Shown piece after piece: positions 1 to 12,200 of a stretch of DNA of 64,000 bases. Below the pieces are notes generated by a model. The model saw nothing but the letters and a program-made list of their open reading frames with translations. It did no database searches and was not told the origin of the DNA. The stretch's first letter is position 1; every line of letters begins with the position of its first letter. The DNA is from Paralithodes platypus (Eukaryota; Arthropoda; Malacostraca; Decapoda; Lithodidae). The position numbers and the translations under genes were made by a program. The DNA lies in assembly GCA_032716605.1 (NCBI GenBank), contig CM064551.1, positions 47,242,674 to 47,306,673 on the forward strand, given 5' to 3'.

Positions 1-540
1 ATCTCTCATGGTCTCGCTCTCAAAGTTCATAGCAATGTTCCCTCCACTCGTGAATCTTGCATCATTTATCTGAACACCCTCCAATGCTCGAGAAACTTCA
101 TTCTTCTTATGTGTTGCCTTTTCATTTTCCTCAGTAGCCTTCACAACAAGTAGGCCTAAGTTCTTTTTAGTTGGCTTCTTTCGTTTCTTGATGACCTCAG
201 TCCAATTGCTGACCGTGGGGTCTGCTTGCTCAGCATTCATCGCCTCTACTACACCTTTCACTGCCTCATTCACTCCACCCAACTCTTCCTTCACTACATT
301 AAATTGACTTCCCAAATCTTGTTTTATTGCCTGGAATCCTCGATTTATCGTGTCTTTGAGGTCCTGTATTTCTTTCATTAATTGTTTGGCAAGTCTAAAC
401 TCTGACAGACATGAGTCACAAACCCAGTTTATTTTCGCTACATTCTCAGTTTTAACACCAGTCAGATGGACACACTTGATATGGGCCCATCGGAATATAT
501 AACCGAAATTACCACTAATTTTCCCATGGTTTTTATTTTT
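1..540 (-). pseudogene. LINE ORF1 (gag-like) fragment, PHD-finger plus coiled coil, runs off left edge
   Basis: Read on the minus strand from about 540 to 1, one frame stays open with no stop. It starts in the second half of a PHD-like zinc finger (the residues WAHIKCVHLTG, then W-V-C-D-S-C) and continues into a charged helical stretch of about 60 residues rich in K, E, D and Q, then a Lys-rich segment. ORF1 proteins of CR1- and jockey-type non-LTR retrotransposons often carry such a PHD finger ahead of a coiled coil and bind the element RNA. The N-terminal half of the finger is not recognisable beyond about 540, so the copy is broken there; the C-terminus lies outside the window. A host PHD protein exon is possible, but no splice sites are apparent and the setting is all transposons. 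Confidence 0.55.
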
Positions 541-861
541 GGTTTTAGGTAGTTTGCATCATTATACAGTAGCCTAGTTGAAATTAGTTACAATCCCCGG
601 AAAATTTTATTTCTCCCATTATCCAACGATCTTAAAACACTCAGATGTAAGTCATTTTCAGAGTAAATATACAATTTGTTTTGCCTTTGGATACAGGATG
701 GGTTGAGGGCGCGCTTTGCCGCCCCCCCCCCCCCCCCACCCCTTCCCCATGAATTATTGAAATCAGAATCTATTTTAACAGTAAAGGGCTTAATAAGAGT
801 TTCACTGCCGTCAATAGGGAGAGTTATTGGGAGAGCTTTTTGTTTTTACAGTAATTTATAT
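541..861. other. AT-rich spacer with a poly-C run
   Basis: No gene is supported here. A homopolymer C/CA run lies at about 721-742. The short frames in this stretch have no recognisable domain. The right edge abuts the terminus of DIRS-A. Confidence 0.5.
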
Positions 862-1215
862 TATAGGCTTGACTCCTGTAAGGAGATAAAGAAAACCTAA
901 TATTTAGTAGTGGCCCCGTAATCATTGACGAACATGCCTATTACATAAGGCATCCTCTTCAAACACTAATCCGCCGTAGTTTGAATCTACCGTGCAGAGC
1001 ATTTAAAATCTGAGGAGCCTTCATCATGAGCGCACGCGACCTCACTCATGGCTTCAGTCATTATGAATTGGGTTCTCACTACGAAAAAACTTCGTAAAAA
1101 ATAAAAACAAAAAGAAAATAAGAATAACTATCCAATAAGCTTTCCATCATATCGTAGATGTACTTGTGTGGATCTTTGACCAGACGCTGATTCAGGCGTC
1201 ATTCTTCCTTCACTG
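862..1215. repeat. DIRS-A terminal inverted repeat (3' end of the minus-strand element)
   Basis: This stretch recurs at 6694-7045 (DIRS-B) and in reverse complement at 18283-18592 and 21905-22219. The outermost 45 or so bases (starting TTATAGGCTTGACTCC) are an extension absent from the opposite ITR but repeated inverted in the internal complementary region, as expected for DIRS elements. Confidence 0.8.
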
Positions 1216-1284
1216 ACATATCAAGTAAACCAAAATCCTTAATACATCAACGAATGGGAAGGGGATGGTCGGGAAGGCCCCAGT

Positions 1285-1392
1285 CGTCAATGATTACGGG
1301 GCCACTACTAAATATTAGGTTTTCTTTATCTCCTTACAGGAGTCAAACCTATAATTTATTAGTGGCCCCTCCATCATTGACGAACATGCCTG
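1285..1392. repeat. DIRS-A internal complementary region (ICR)
   Basis: The left half is the reverse complement of the outer end at 862-930. The right half (from ATTTATTAGTGGCCCC) is the reverse complement of the outer end at about 22180-22219. In DIRS elements the ICR serves as the template that joins the two ends during circle formation. Confidence 0.8.
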
Positions 1393-2087
1393 ATTTCTAA
1401 GACTGGAGGGGGACATTCGTAATCATATCATAACTCTAGAAAAGCAGATAATCAAACAACCACATAGTATTCTTACTTTTGTAAAAAAGATATATTCGGG
1501 TGCATAAACTTTATACAGCCTAAATCTTCAAAAAGGGGTACAAGCAGGAGCGTGCTTCAAAGAAGCCTGCTTGAAAAAGGGTTAACTCTGAGACTCTGTG
1601 CACAGATCTGCTAGTTAAGAAGGCACCCCACTTAAAGTAAGTGGTGAAAACTAAAAACTTATAAGTTTACATGTGCACATATAAACCCCATTAACTAGTG
1701 GATACATTCCTAAAAATATAACCAAACATAAATGAATTCTTGTACATTCGTAGAAGTACTGAACTCGTGTACTTATGCAGAAGTAATTACTGCAAAAGTA
1801 AAAGTCGTAGTTGCCACTACCGAGATTTCTCAAAAATATATTGCTTCACAGCCAAAGCTACTTACAACAAGAATTGTCGTAACACTACTATTGGCCTTTA
1901 GCACAATTTCCTGCAATGAATACTACAGAGACATTTTATAATACAATGCCTACAACCAGTATCACAGCTCGTATGTTCCGAACACATACTCCGGAGGGGT
2001 CTAGGGTGTCCTATGTCACACTGACTGCACCCTCCCCCCCCCCCCCCCTTTTCTTGAAATTAAACAAAACGTGACTAAAAGGGCCAC

Positions 2088-3393
2088 CTAGACCCTCTGC
2101 CGTAAAGCTATACATGGCAAGGAAGGTTTGTCCAGAGCTACTGAAAGGTATCGATGCAAAAACTCCTGATTAGAGGCCCACAACTGTGTGGACGTAATAA
2201 CTTCCACCGAAAGATTATTAAGGAAACGTAAAGAGGCTGTCCCCTTGCGTAAATCGTGGGTCTTACCCACAACGCCGGGATGCTTCTCTTTAAAGTCCTC
2301 GACCAAGAGAGAAGCCAGTGTACGCTCCATCAATCGTTCACCCGGACTTGCGACCCATAAAGCACCCTGGTGATTTAGAGGTGCCACTCTTAAATATTTG
2401 GTTAGAGCTTGCACTGGGCAAAAAAGATGGTGCACCTTTCCCCTGTTTAACGCCGGCACCGTGAACTCTGAAAACACGTGTTCACTGTGCTCAATCTCGG
2501 CTATGAATCCTGGAGAAGGTGCAATGTGAATACACTCATGAAGCCTATCAAACCTGAGGCAATTAGGTGCGTTGCTCATCGCCGCCAGCTCAGATACTCT
2601 GTTCCCGGTAGCCAAAGCCATAAGGAATACTGCCCTTTTGTAAAATCTGCAGTCTTTGGTACATACGGGAACGAGAATAACGACGATGCTTTGTCCAGAG
2701 ACCATGTAGGCCTGAGCTGACGGGGAGGTGGGCGGAGTTTAAATCCTGCCCACATAAATCACTTTCAGATAAATGTTTCTGCATGAACAGATAAATTAAA
2801 TAATAAACAACCAACGCCACCGAGGGCACAGTTTGTTTTGTTCTAAGAATCCGAGACGTAAAAGCTTTCCAATGCGATTGAAACTGTCACTTTGTAGACT
2901 GGGTATATTGATTCGTGAATATCTTGGTCACGTCGCTACCATAAGGTGCTAGCCACTTGGCCTCCTGAATGTCCAAAATGAACAAGTCCGCGAGGTTTCT
3001 AGGTTGCCAATTGTGTTCTAAGTGGAACAACACGACCAGGAGGGACACTGGGTGCGGGCACCACGTATTCAAATGCTGGTACCACACTGCGCCAGCCACA
3101 GGGGCGCGATTAGCGAGACTACGCCTCGCTAATCCTGTAGTTTGTTGACTACGTGGCACATTAGAGACGCGTCTGGCGGCGGAAAAGAGATAAATGGAAC
3201 TCAACCTGTTCTCGTCCGTCATCAGAGCGTCAGGTCCGCCCGCCGGCGTTATCGTCCGGCGGGTGAGGTACGACTGTGAGTATCGCCATACACCTTGGCT
3301 GTGGCTGTCCCTCGCTTGCGAGCTCGGTATACTCCCTGAACGGGAGCCCTCGTCCGAGTCCCGTAAAGGTTTACGATAATTAAAAGCTCCCAT
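2088..3393 (-). pseudogene. DIRS-A tyrosine recombinase, frameshifted
   Basis: The 2088-2705 segment is the catalytic domain of a DIRS tyrosine recombinase. It has the first Arg in ATGNRVSEL, the H-x-x-R pair in THDLRK, and the nucleophile Tyr in FLHRYLS near the C-terminus; the enzyme integrates the circular DNA. The segments 2590-2829 and 2887-3393 hold the N-terminal SAM-like part in other frames. Compared with DIRS-B (7788-9162), about 80 bp are missing near 2755, between the core-binding and catalytic halves, so the copy cannot make a full enzyme. Homology to DIRS-B stops at about 3390, where gag/RT should begin. Confidence 0.8.
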
Positions 3394-3399
3394 AGCTCA

Positions 3400-3600
3400 T
3401 TAACACATTGAAAGCAGAGCTGGTGAGCAAAATCATAAAGTATACTAATTAATTTAATTTATATTTAATTGTATTAAAATAAATTACTATAAATAAACAC
3501 AATATTATCATAATATAATCATAGAAAATATATATGTTTATTATAATTCAGCTATTAAATTATTTCATTAACAAATACAAATAAGATAGGGCTACCTGAG
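3400..3600. other. AT-rich junction replacing gag/RT of DIRS-A
   Basis: This is a very AT-rich stretch with runs of AATTTA/TATAT. It lies exactly where DIRS-B carries gag and RT, and no coding remnant is visible. It marks the internal deletion or replacement in DIRS-A. Confidence 0.45.
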
Positions 3601-4740
3601 CTTAACGGCGTTGAACATACAGCAATGAGAGGTTCAAGTGCCGACACGACAGAGACTGGGGGAAAACTACCCCGCCCCCGGGAACTACCTGCTCACCTGG
3701 TGCAACACCGGTAATCCGCCCTGGAAAGAGAATTTTCCGGTGATTAATGCTCATAGGGTTACACCCAAAAAACGGTACAAAATATGTGCCTCAAAACCGC
3801 CGGTCAACGAACCGTAGCACTCCACCACTACTTTTCGTTGTCCTTTAGTATCATATTAAAGATTTCAGCATATCTTTACCTGTCCAGAAGATTTAAGCAT
3901 ATCTTCTGAATCCTCATAAAGATGAAGCATATCTTTATTAAAGATGAAGTCTTTCAAGTATCCCTTTACACTTGAAACACTAGTAAGATTCAGGCATTTT
4001 GTTATCCCATAAAAAGTCTAAGCCTATCTTAATCTCTAATCTGGCGTCACCCAGAAGCCCTCATAGATCGCCGTCTTGAAGGCCGTGATACCCTATTGTA
4101 TCAATCAATTGTTTGGCAAATTATCGCGAATTGCAAATCAGTTAATATAACCACCCAAAGGTACAACCGCCGGGTTTTATATGCAATGTCAAACCAATTG
4201 TACCTGCCCCAGACCTCTTTGTAACAAGGTCGCCGGGAGGAAAAGACTAAACAAACAAACGGCATTGTTTCAATGGCTTATTAAAGATTTCAGCATATCT
4301 TTTATCTGTCCAAAAGAATTAAGCATAACTTCTTAATCCTCATAAAGATGAAGCATATCTTTATTAAAGATGAAGTCTTTCAAGTAACCCTTTACACTTG
4401 AAACACTAGTAAGATTCAGGCATCTTTTTATCCCATAAAAAGTCTAAGCCTATCTTAATCTCTAATCCGGCTTCTCCCAGAAGCCCTCATAGATCGCCGT
4501 CTTGAAGGCCGTGATACCCTATTGTATCAATCAATTGTTTGGCAAATTATCTCGAATCGCAAATCCGTTAATATAACCACCCGAAGGTACAACCGCCGGG
4601 TTTTATATACAAGGACCCCAATGGAAATACGCCTAACGGCCTTATTGGGCTATCCTTAGTTGGAATTATGCAAGGCTGGTACATGTCATATTTATAACAT
4701 ACTATGTGGTACCAACTCTGTAAATTGCTAACTGAATAAA

Positions 4741-4791
<51 letters not shown>

Positions 4792-6693
4792 CAAACCAAT
4801 TATACCTGCCCCAGACCTCTTTGTAAAAAGGTCGCCGGGAGGTAAAGACCAAACAAACAGACAGCATTGTTTCAATGGCTTTGAAAAGCAGAGAAAACCA
4901 AGGCCAACAGGCCTGATCACCTAGAAAACTGAGTGGAGCCCCCCTCGACGGGAATAACCCAGGAAGCCTGATCCCAGGCTCGACCATAGAAAACGCAGTT
5001 TCTGATGAGCCCTTAAGCGACCAAACTCGTCGGGGTAACTTACCTATTTTAGCCATCCTGACTAAAACTCGGTAAACAAAAACGGTGTTCTCGGAGCAAC
5101 GAGAAAAACCCCGGAAAGGTAACCCACACTAAACTATACATTACAGGAGGGCGTAATGCATAAAGCAATGAATAACACAGGAAGCCTGCTCCCAGGCTCG
5201 ACCACAGAAAACGCAGTTTCTTATGAGCCCTCAAGCGACCAAACTCGTCGGGGTAACTTACCTATTTTGAGCCATCCTGACTAAAACTCGGTAAACAAAA
5301 ACGGTGTTCTCGGAGCAACAAGAAAAAACGCCGGAAAGGTAACCTACACCAAACGAGACATTTTAACACATTTCATACAAAGGGTGTGCGCAAAAATAGG
5401 GATACCTGAACAGGAGGGCGTAATGCATAAAGCAAAAACCGGGGCAAAGGTAGCCATGACAGAGACTGGTGGGATAATTACTCCAGGTTCTGCATAGACC
5501 CGCCGGGACCCAGCTCTGGAAAAAAATAAAATTTCCAGGAATTAATGCTCATAAGGTTAACCCAAACATGTTCGCACACAAGTGTTAAATATCCCGCCGG
5601 GTAACGAGACGTAATATACTCAACGACGACAGCTCGCTACGCGGTGGGGTTTCCTAAGTAAAAGATTTCAGAATATCTTAATTTGTCCAAAAGATTTATG
5701 AATACCCTCGGACATAATATATAAAGACCAGCATGGCGTTTATAACTGATGAAATCTTTCCGGTCGTGTTTGTTTCAAGATTCAATTTTGGAAAAAAAAA
5801 TAATAAAAAAGACGCCGGCCCCCGAATTATCTCTTAGATAAAAAACTGGGAAGCCTGACAAATATACGAGATCTAACTTCTCCCAAAGTATCTTTTTAGA
5901 TCGCCGTATGTTGAAGGCGGCGATACAAAACGTATCCCTCAATTGCCTGGTTAACTAACCGAATTGTAAATTCGTTATTCCCATCCCTCCAAGGAGCACC
6001 CGCCGGGTGTGAATATTAGTTTTTAAAAACGTTAACCCCAATTGGGCCCTATAGCGCCGTATGTTGAAGGAGGCGATACACAATGCATCCCTCAATTGTC
6101 TCGTCAACTAAACTGAATTTTGCAAATTCGGGCATCCCACCCTTCCAGGTTGCACCCGCCGGGTGATTTAAAGTTTAAAAGTTAACCCCAAATGTTCCTA
6201 ACCCCACTTTTTTGTAAAAGATCGCCGGGGAGGAAATACAAAGATTGCGAATTGCAAATCAGTCAATATAACCACCCAAAGGTACAACCGCCGGGTTTTA
6301 TATGCAATGTCAAACCAATTGTACCTGCCCCAGACCTATTTGTAAAAAGGTCGCCGGGAGGGAAAGACTAAACAAACAAACGGCATTGTTTCAATGGCTT
6401 ATTAAAGATTTCAGCATATCTTTCACCTGTCCAAAAGAATGAAGAATAACTTCTTAATCCTCATAAAGATGAAGCATATCTTTATTAAAGATGAAGTCTT
6501 TCACGTATCCCTTTACACTTGAGACACTAGTAAGATTCAGGCATCTTTTTATCCCATAAAAAGTCTAAGCCTATCTTAATCTCTAATCCGGCTTCTCCCA
6601 GAAGCCCTCATAGATCGCCGTCTTGAAGGCCGTGATACCCTATTGTATCAATCAATTGTTTGGCAAATTATCTCGAATCGCAAATCCGTTAAT
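3600..6693 (-). repeat. DIRS-A leader, distal part: repeated hairpin modules
   Basis: Noncoding leader made of diverged repeat modules. The block 4130-4560 recurs at 6260-6690; 4925-5060 recurs at 5180-5280 and at 18780-18905; the segment at 5340-5560 recurs at 16380-16600 and 19195-19420. Modules carry GC-rich palindromes such as CACCCGCCGGGTG (about 5997 and 6155) and an ATCGCCG...CGGCGAT hairpin (about 5900). Reading frames in this stretch have no conserved domain and are treated as noncoding. Confidence 0.7.
4609..4796 (+). mobile_element. Short 3' end of LINE-C with (ATT)n tail
   Basis: The segment is nearly identical to 29780-29931, the 3' UTR and tail of the LINE-C copy. It ends in an (ATT)n run at 4740-4796. 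The surrounding DIRS leader module has an uninterrupted paralogue (about 4160-4185 and 18615-18640), so this is a 5'-truncated insertion; no clear target duplication is visible. Confidence 0.7.
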
Positions 6694-7045
6694 TATAGGT
6701 TTGACTCCTGTAAGGAGATTAAGAAAACCTAATATTTAGTAGTGGCCCCGTAATCATTGACGAACATGCCTATTACATAAGGCATCCTCTTCAAACACTA
6801 ATCCGCCGTAGTTTTGAATCTACCGCGCAGAGCATTTAAAATCTGAGGAGCCTTCATCATGAGCACACGCGACTTCACTCATGGCTTCAGTCATTATGAA
6901 TTGGGTTCTCACTACGAAAAAACTTCGTAAAAAATAAAAACAAAAAGAAAATAAGAATAACTATCCAATAAGCTTTCCATCATATCGTGGATGTACTTGT
7001 GTTGATCTTTAACCAGACGCTGATTCAGGCGTCATTCTTCCTTCA
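6694..7045. repeat. DIRS-B terminal inverted repeat (3' end of minus-strand element)
   Basis: Inverted counterpart of 18283-18592, with the extra 45-bp outer extension also seen in DIRS-A at 862. The outer 66 or so bases are repeated inverted at 7118-7183. Confidence 0.8.
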
Positions 7046-7117
7046 CTGACATATCAAGTAAACCAAAATCCTTAATACATCAACGAATGGGAAGGGGACG
7101 GTCGGGAGGGCCCCAGT

Positions 7118-7224
7118 CGTCAATGATTACGGGGCCAATACTAAATATTAGGTTTTCTTAATCTCCTTACAGGAGTCAAACCTATAATTTATTAGTGGCC
7201 CCTCCATCATTGACGAACATGCCT
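7118..7224. repeat. DIRS-B internal complementary region
   Basis: The reverse complement of the 3' outer end (6694-6763) is joined directly to the reverse complement of the 5' outer end (about 18550-18592). This is the circle-junction template of DIRS elements and locates both ends of the element to within 1-2 bp. Confidence 0.8.
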
Positions 7225-7787
7225 GATTTCTAAGACTGGAGGGGGACATTCGTAATCATATCATAACTCTAGAAAAGCAGATAATAAAACAACCACATAG
7301 TATTCTTACTTTGAAAAAATATATTTAATTACGGCGCAGACCATATAAATACAAAAAGGGGGTTCAAGCAGGTGCATGCTTCAAAGAAGCCTGCTTGACA
7401 AAAAAGGGGGTAACTCTGGAGATTCTGTGAACAGATCTGTAGTTACAAAGGCACCCCACTCAACGAGTGGTGACAAAAAATAACAAGTTATAAGTTTACA
7501 TGTGCACATAATAAACCCCATAATATTCGTGAAAAATAATTTGCAAAAAATCTCCACTGTTTAATACGAAATTGCTTTCACAGCTAAAACTACTATAACA
7601 ACTCCATTGTTTTGTACTAACATTGTACTAGCACAATTTCTCGCAGAGAAATTTTCATATCACATTAACCCTACTTGTATCACAGCTCTTATACTCTGGC
7701 GGCGTCTAGGGTGTCCTATGTTACACTGACTGCACCCCCCCCCCCCCCCTTTTCCTTGAAATTAAACAAAAGTGACAGTAGGGCCAC

Positions 7788-9010
7788 CTAGACCCTCTGC
7801 CTTAAAGCTATACATGGTAAGGAAGGTTTGTCCAGAGCAACTGACAAGTATCTGGTCAAAAACGTATGATTAGATGCCCACAACTGTGTGGACGCAATAT
7901 CTTCTACTGAAAAATTCTTCAGGAAACGTAAAGAGGCCGCCCATTTGCGTAAATCGTGGGTCCTACCCACAACGCCGGGATTACTCTCTTTAATGACTTC
8001 GACCAGAAGAGAAGCTAATCTCCGTTTCAGTAAGCGTTTACCCGTACTCGCTACCCATAAAGCACCTTGGGGGTTGAGAGGAGCCACTCTCAAATATTTG
8101 GTTAGAGCCTGCACTGGACATAGATTATGGTGCACCTTTCCCCTTTTTAACGCCGGCACCGTGAACTCAGAAAACACGTGTGCACTGTGCTCATTCTTGG
8201 CTACAAATCCCGGGGAAGGTGCAATGTGAATACATTCATTAAGTCTACCAAACCTAAGGCAATTAGGTGTGTTGCTCATCGCCGCCAGCTCAGACACTCT
8301 GTTCCCGGTGGCCAAAGCCAAAAGGAATACAGCCTTTTTTAAGAGTAATGCAAAATCTGCAGTATTTTGGTACAGACGAGAGTGAAGTAAAGACAATGCC
8401 TTGTCCAGAGACCAAGTAGGCATGAGCTGACGGGGAGGTGGGCGGAGTTTAAAACATGCCCACATAAAATCCTGTTTCCTCCGCTACCGGTATGGAGAGA
8501 CCTGTAAGGTCCAAAAAGGGCACTCTAATCGCAGTTAAGTGATTTTTTAACGTTACCACAGATAAACGTTTCTGCTCAAACAGATCATTTAAATAATTGA
8601 AAACTAAAGTTACCGACGGCACAGTCTGTTCTGTTCTAATGATCCAAGACGTAAAGGTTTGCCAATGTGATTGATACTGTCGTTTCGTAGACTGAGTATA
8701 TTGATTTAATAATTTATTGGTCACCTCTCTACCGTATGGTGCTAGCCACTTGGCCTCCTGAATGTCCATAATGCAAAAGTCAGCGAGGTCGCTAGGTTGC
8801 CAATCGTGTCTAAGTGGAAATACCCGACCGGGAGCGACACCGGGTACGGGCACCACGTCTTTAATTGCTGGTACCACAACTGCGCCGGCCACAGGGGCGC
8901 GACTACCGAGACTAAGCCTCGATAATCTCACAGTTTGTTCACTACGTGGCACATTAGTGACGCATCTGGTGGCGGAAACAGATAGGTGGAGCTCCATCTG
9001 TTCCAGTCTG
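7788..9010 (-). pseudogene. DIRS-B tyrosine recombinase, single frameshift
   Basis: The N-terminal core-binding part (8449 to about 9000) contains the QYTQSTKRQYQSHW helix region. The catalytic part (7788-8465) has ATGNRVSEL (first Arg), THDLRKW (H-x-x-R) and FLTRYLS (Tyr nucleophile). The two parts are in different frames and overlap at 8449-8465, where the first runs into a stop; a single small indel explains it. All catalytic residues are retained, so this is a young or mildly decayed copy. It integrates the circular DIRS DNA. The catalytic domain is clearly homologous to 2088-2705 in DIRS-A. Confidence 0.85.
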
Positions 9011-9231
9011 TTACCAGAGCGTCCGGCCCCCCTGCCGGCGTCTTCGTCCGGCGGGTGAGGTATAGAGAGAGCTTGTGAGTCTCCTCGGACGCAAACAGAT
9101 CCACTTGTGGATGGTAGAGCTCTGCAATCATTTGGTTGAAAATGGGTTGCTTGAGCTCCCATTCTACTGTCGTGCTCTGTCTCTGGGACAGAGCGTCTGC
9201 CCAGACGTTTGCTACGCCTGGGAGATAAGAT
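8930..9231 (-). pseudogene. DIRS-B RNase H C-terminal part (right of LINE-A insertion)
   Basis: Reading from 9231 down, the sequence resumes the RNase H exactly where the LINE broke it (SYLPGVANVWADALSQRQS). It continues into the typical DIRS/RT C-terminal extension with a VDLFAS motif and an FPPP stretch. With 12435-13844 it forms one RT-RNase H reading interrupted by LINE-A. Confidence 0.75.
9220..9231. repeat. LINE-A target-site duplication, left copy
   Basis: GGGAGATAAGAT here is repeated at 12423-12434. The 12-bp duplication bounds the LINE-A insertion; the last bases merge with the (TATC)n tail. Confidence 0.85.
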
Positions 9232-12200
9232 CTATCTATCTATCTATTGCCTGACGCCGTGATCCCCGAAGGGGTGGCCACGAACGAACCGCCCCCATGC
9301 ACCTCTGTCCCCAGTCAGTCGACGCCCCTCCCCCCAACCAGCACCGCCTTCGTTCATGTAGTTCCTCACTCCATCCTTCCACCTCATATTCGGTCTACCT
9401 CTCCCCCTCTGTCCCTCCACCTCGCTCTCATAGTCATTCTCTCGCCCTCCATACGTTCCATATGGCCGAACCATCTCAAGTTGTTCCTTTTCACACTTTC
9501 CAACACATCTACCTCCACACCACACCTCCTTCTTACTTCCTCATTAGTCTGTCTATCCCTCCATGTAACTCCGCACGCACTCCTTAAGTAATTCATTTCC
9601 ACTGCTCTCACTCTTGGTCTGAGTCTCTCAACCAACGTCCATGCTTCGCTTCCGTAAGTCAGTGTCGGGATTACCACACTGTCATGCAAGGACTTCTTCA
9701 CTTCCATACTGACCACCCTATTTCTTGTTACTGCTTTTAGCGTTCCTACAACCCTCTTCCCCTGTTGTACCCTCTCCCGCACCTCTTCATCCATAGTCCC
9801 ATCTTTACTCAACACACTGCCCAGATACTTAAAAGAGTTGACGATCTCCATAGCCTGACCGTTCAGCTTCACCTCACACTCTGTGACTTCACCCCTTTCG
9901 AAGACCATAACCTTGCTCTTCCCCGTATTTACCTTCAAATTCCGTTTTTCGCACACTGTTCCAAACTCATTTACCAGACCCTGCAACTCCCATTCATTAT
10001 CACTCATCAGAACTGTATCATCCGCAAACAGCAGTATAGGTAGCTTCCACTCAATTCCCTCCCTTTTCAGCGATACACCAACATCCACTGCTCTTGATAG
10101 TATTTCTTTCATAACTCCATCCATATATACAGTAAACAACCACGGGGACATCACACACCCCTGTTTCAAACCAACATTCAGGTCAAAGAACTCGCTCTGC
10201 TCACTCTCCACACGTACTGCCGCCTTTGCACCCTCATACATGCTCTTCACTGCTTTCAGCAACTTGCCCTCTACTCCGTATATTCTAAGTACTTTCCACA
10301 AACCTTCTCTATCCACTCTGTCATAAGCCTTCTCCAAGTCCATAAAGGCAACATACACCTTTGTTTCTTCTCCAGATACTTCTCCACAACACAATTCAGG
10401 GTAAAAATCTGATCTACACATCCTCTTCCCTTCCTAAAACCTCCCTGCTCGTCGCCTATCCATTTCTCCGTTCTCACTCTCACTCTCTCAATCACTACCC
10501 TACTGTATACCTTCCCTATGCTTAGAAGACATATTCCTCGGTGGTTACCACACACTCCTCTTTCCCCTTTGCCCTTATATAGGGGGACTATTATGCCAGT
10601 CTTCCAGTCATCGGGTGCACTCCCCTTCTCCCATGCTAGTTTGCACATTTTCCATACCCATTCTATCACTATCTCACCACCATACCTCAACATTTCCCAC
10701 ACACTCCATCTGTTCCTGGTGCTTTCCCCAACTTCACTCTTTTCATGGCTTCCCACACTTCTGACCTCCTGATCCCCACCTCCTCCTCCACTACTTCTCT
10801 TCTTCTCCCTCCCATACCATATCCAGCTATGTTTGCTGGCTCTTCATTCCTTTCATTTAGCAACTCACTGAAGTACTCCCTCCATCTTTCGACTCTCTCT
10901 TGCTTCTCGGCTAGCATTCTCCCATTCTTATCTTTCACCCTTACTGTTTCCTTGCTACCTTCCCTAACTTTCTTGACTTCTTTCCAGAACAGTTTCTTAC
11001 TCTCCCTCCATTTTACACTCAGATTCCTTCCAAATTCCTCATCTACTCTTCTCTTACTTTCCTTCACTACTCTCTTCACCACCCTCTTACTCTCCACGTA
11101 CCTCGCTCGTTTCTGTCTCTCGGAATCTTCATTCCCTCTACTACCCAACCACACTCTATATGCTTTCTTCTTTTCTTCCACAGCTATTCTTACCTCTTCT
11201 GTCCACCATGCTGTACCTTTCACTCCCCTCCCTCTTCTCCTCACTCCACACACCTCCTCACATGCTGCACAGATCTCATCCTTAAACACCTTGCTCATCT
11301 CCTCCACTTCCTCCATAACTTCCAGGTCGAACCCACCTAGTCGTCTTTCCACTGCTCTCCTGTACTCCTCCCTGACTTCCTCTCCTGCAACCTCTCCACC
11401 CTCCTCACCATTCCACCCTCCTCTCGCCTCCCTCCCGCCCTCCTCACCCACTTCTTTTGTATCCTAACCTTAGCTACCACTACATAATGATCAGACAGAC
11501 CCCCTCCAATACCCCTATACACCCTAGCATCCATCACAGATTTCTTCATTCGTTCATCCACACATACATAATCAATCAATGACTTTCGTTCCACCACTGT
11601 CTTATCCTTCATCGTCAACATCCGTTTCCACGTGTACCTGTGGATCATTCTGTGTCGGAAGAAGGTGTTGGCTATCCACAGCCTCCTCCCCACACATACG
11701 TCCACAAGTGCACTACCATTCCCATTCACCTCTGATGGTACCCCCCACCCTCCCACCACTCCCTCAACTTTCCTATCACCCACCTTACCATTCATATCCC
11801 CAATCAGAAATATTCTTTCGTTCTTGTCAAACTTTCCAGGCACTCCTCCACATTCATCCAGAACTCTCTTTCTTTCTTTCAAGTATATCCTCTGTCGGGG
11901 ATACGCATACAATCACCCACGTTTGTATTCCTACTTTCATTCTCACCCACACAATCCTTGAACCCACAGACCCATACTCTCTTACACATTCCTTCCATTT
12001 GCTACTTACAAACAAACATGCACCTTCTCTCGCTGTTCCTTCACTCACTCCAGCACACACACCCATTCCACACTCCCACTCTCTCACATCTGAACCTTTC
12101 CATTTGGTCTCTGTCATTCCACATACATCCAGCCTGGTATTCACTAACACTTCCAGAACCTCTCTCTCTTTTGTGCCATCATTCATGCCACTAACATTCC

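Noticed and set aside
676..900. 74-codon frame with a proline run
   Set aside because: The proline run is translation of the poly-C tract; no domain.
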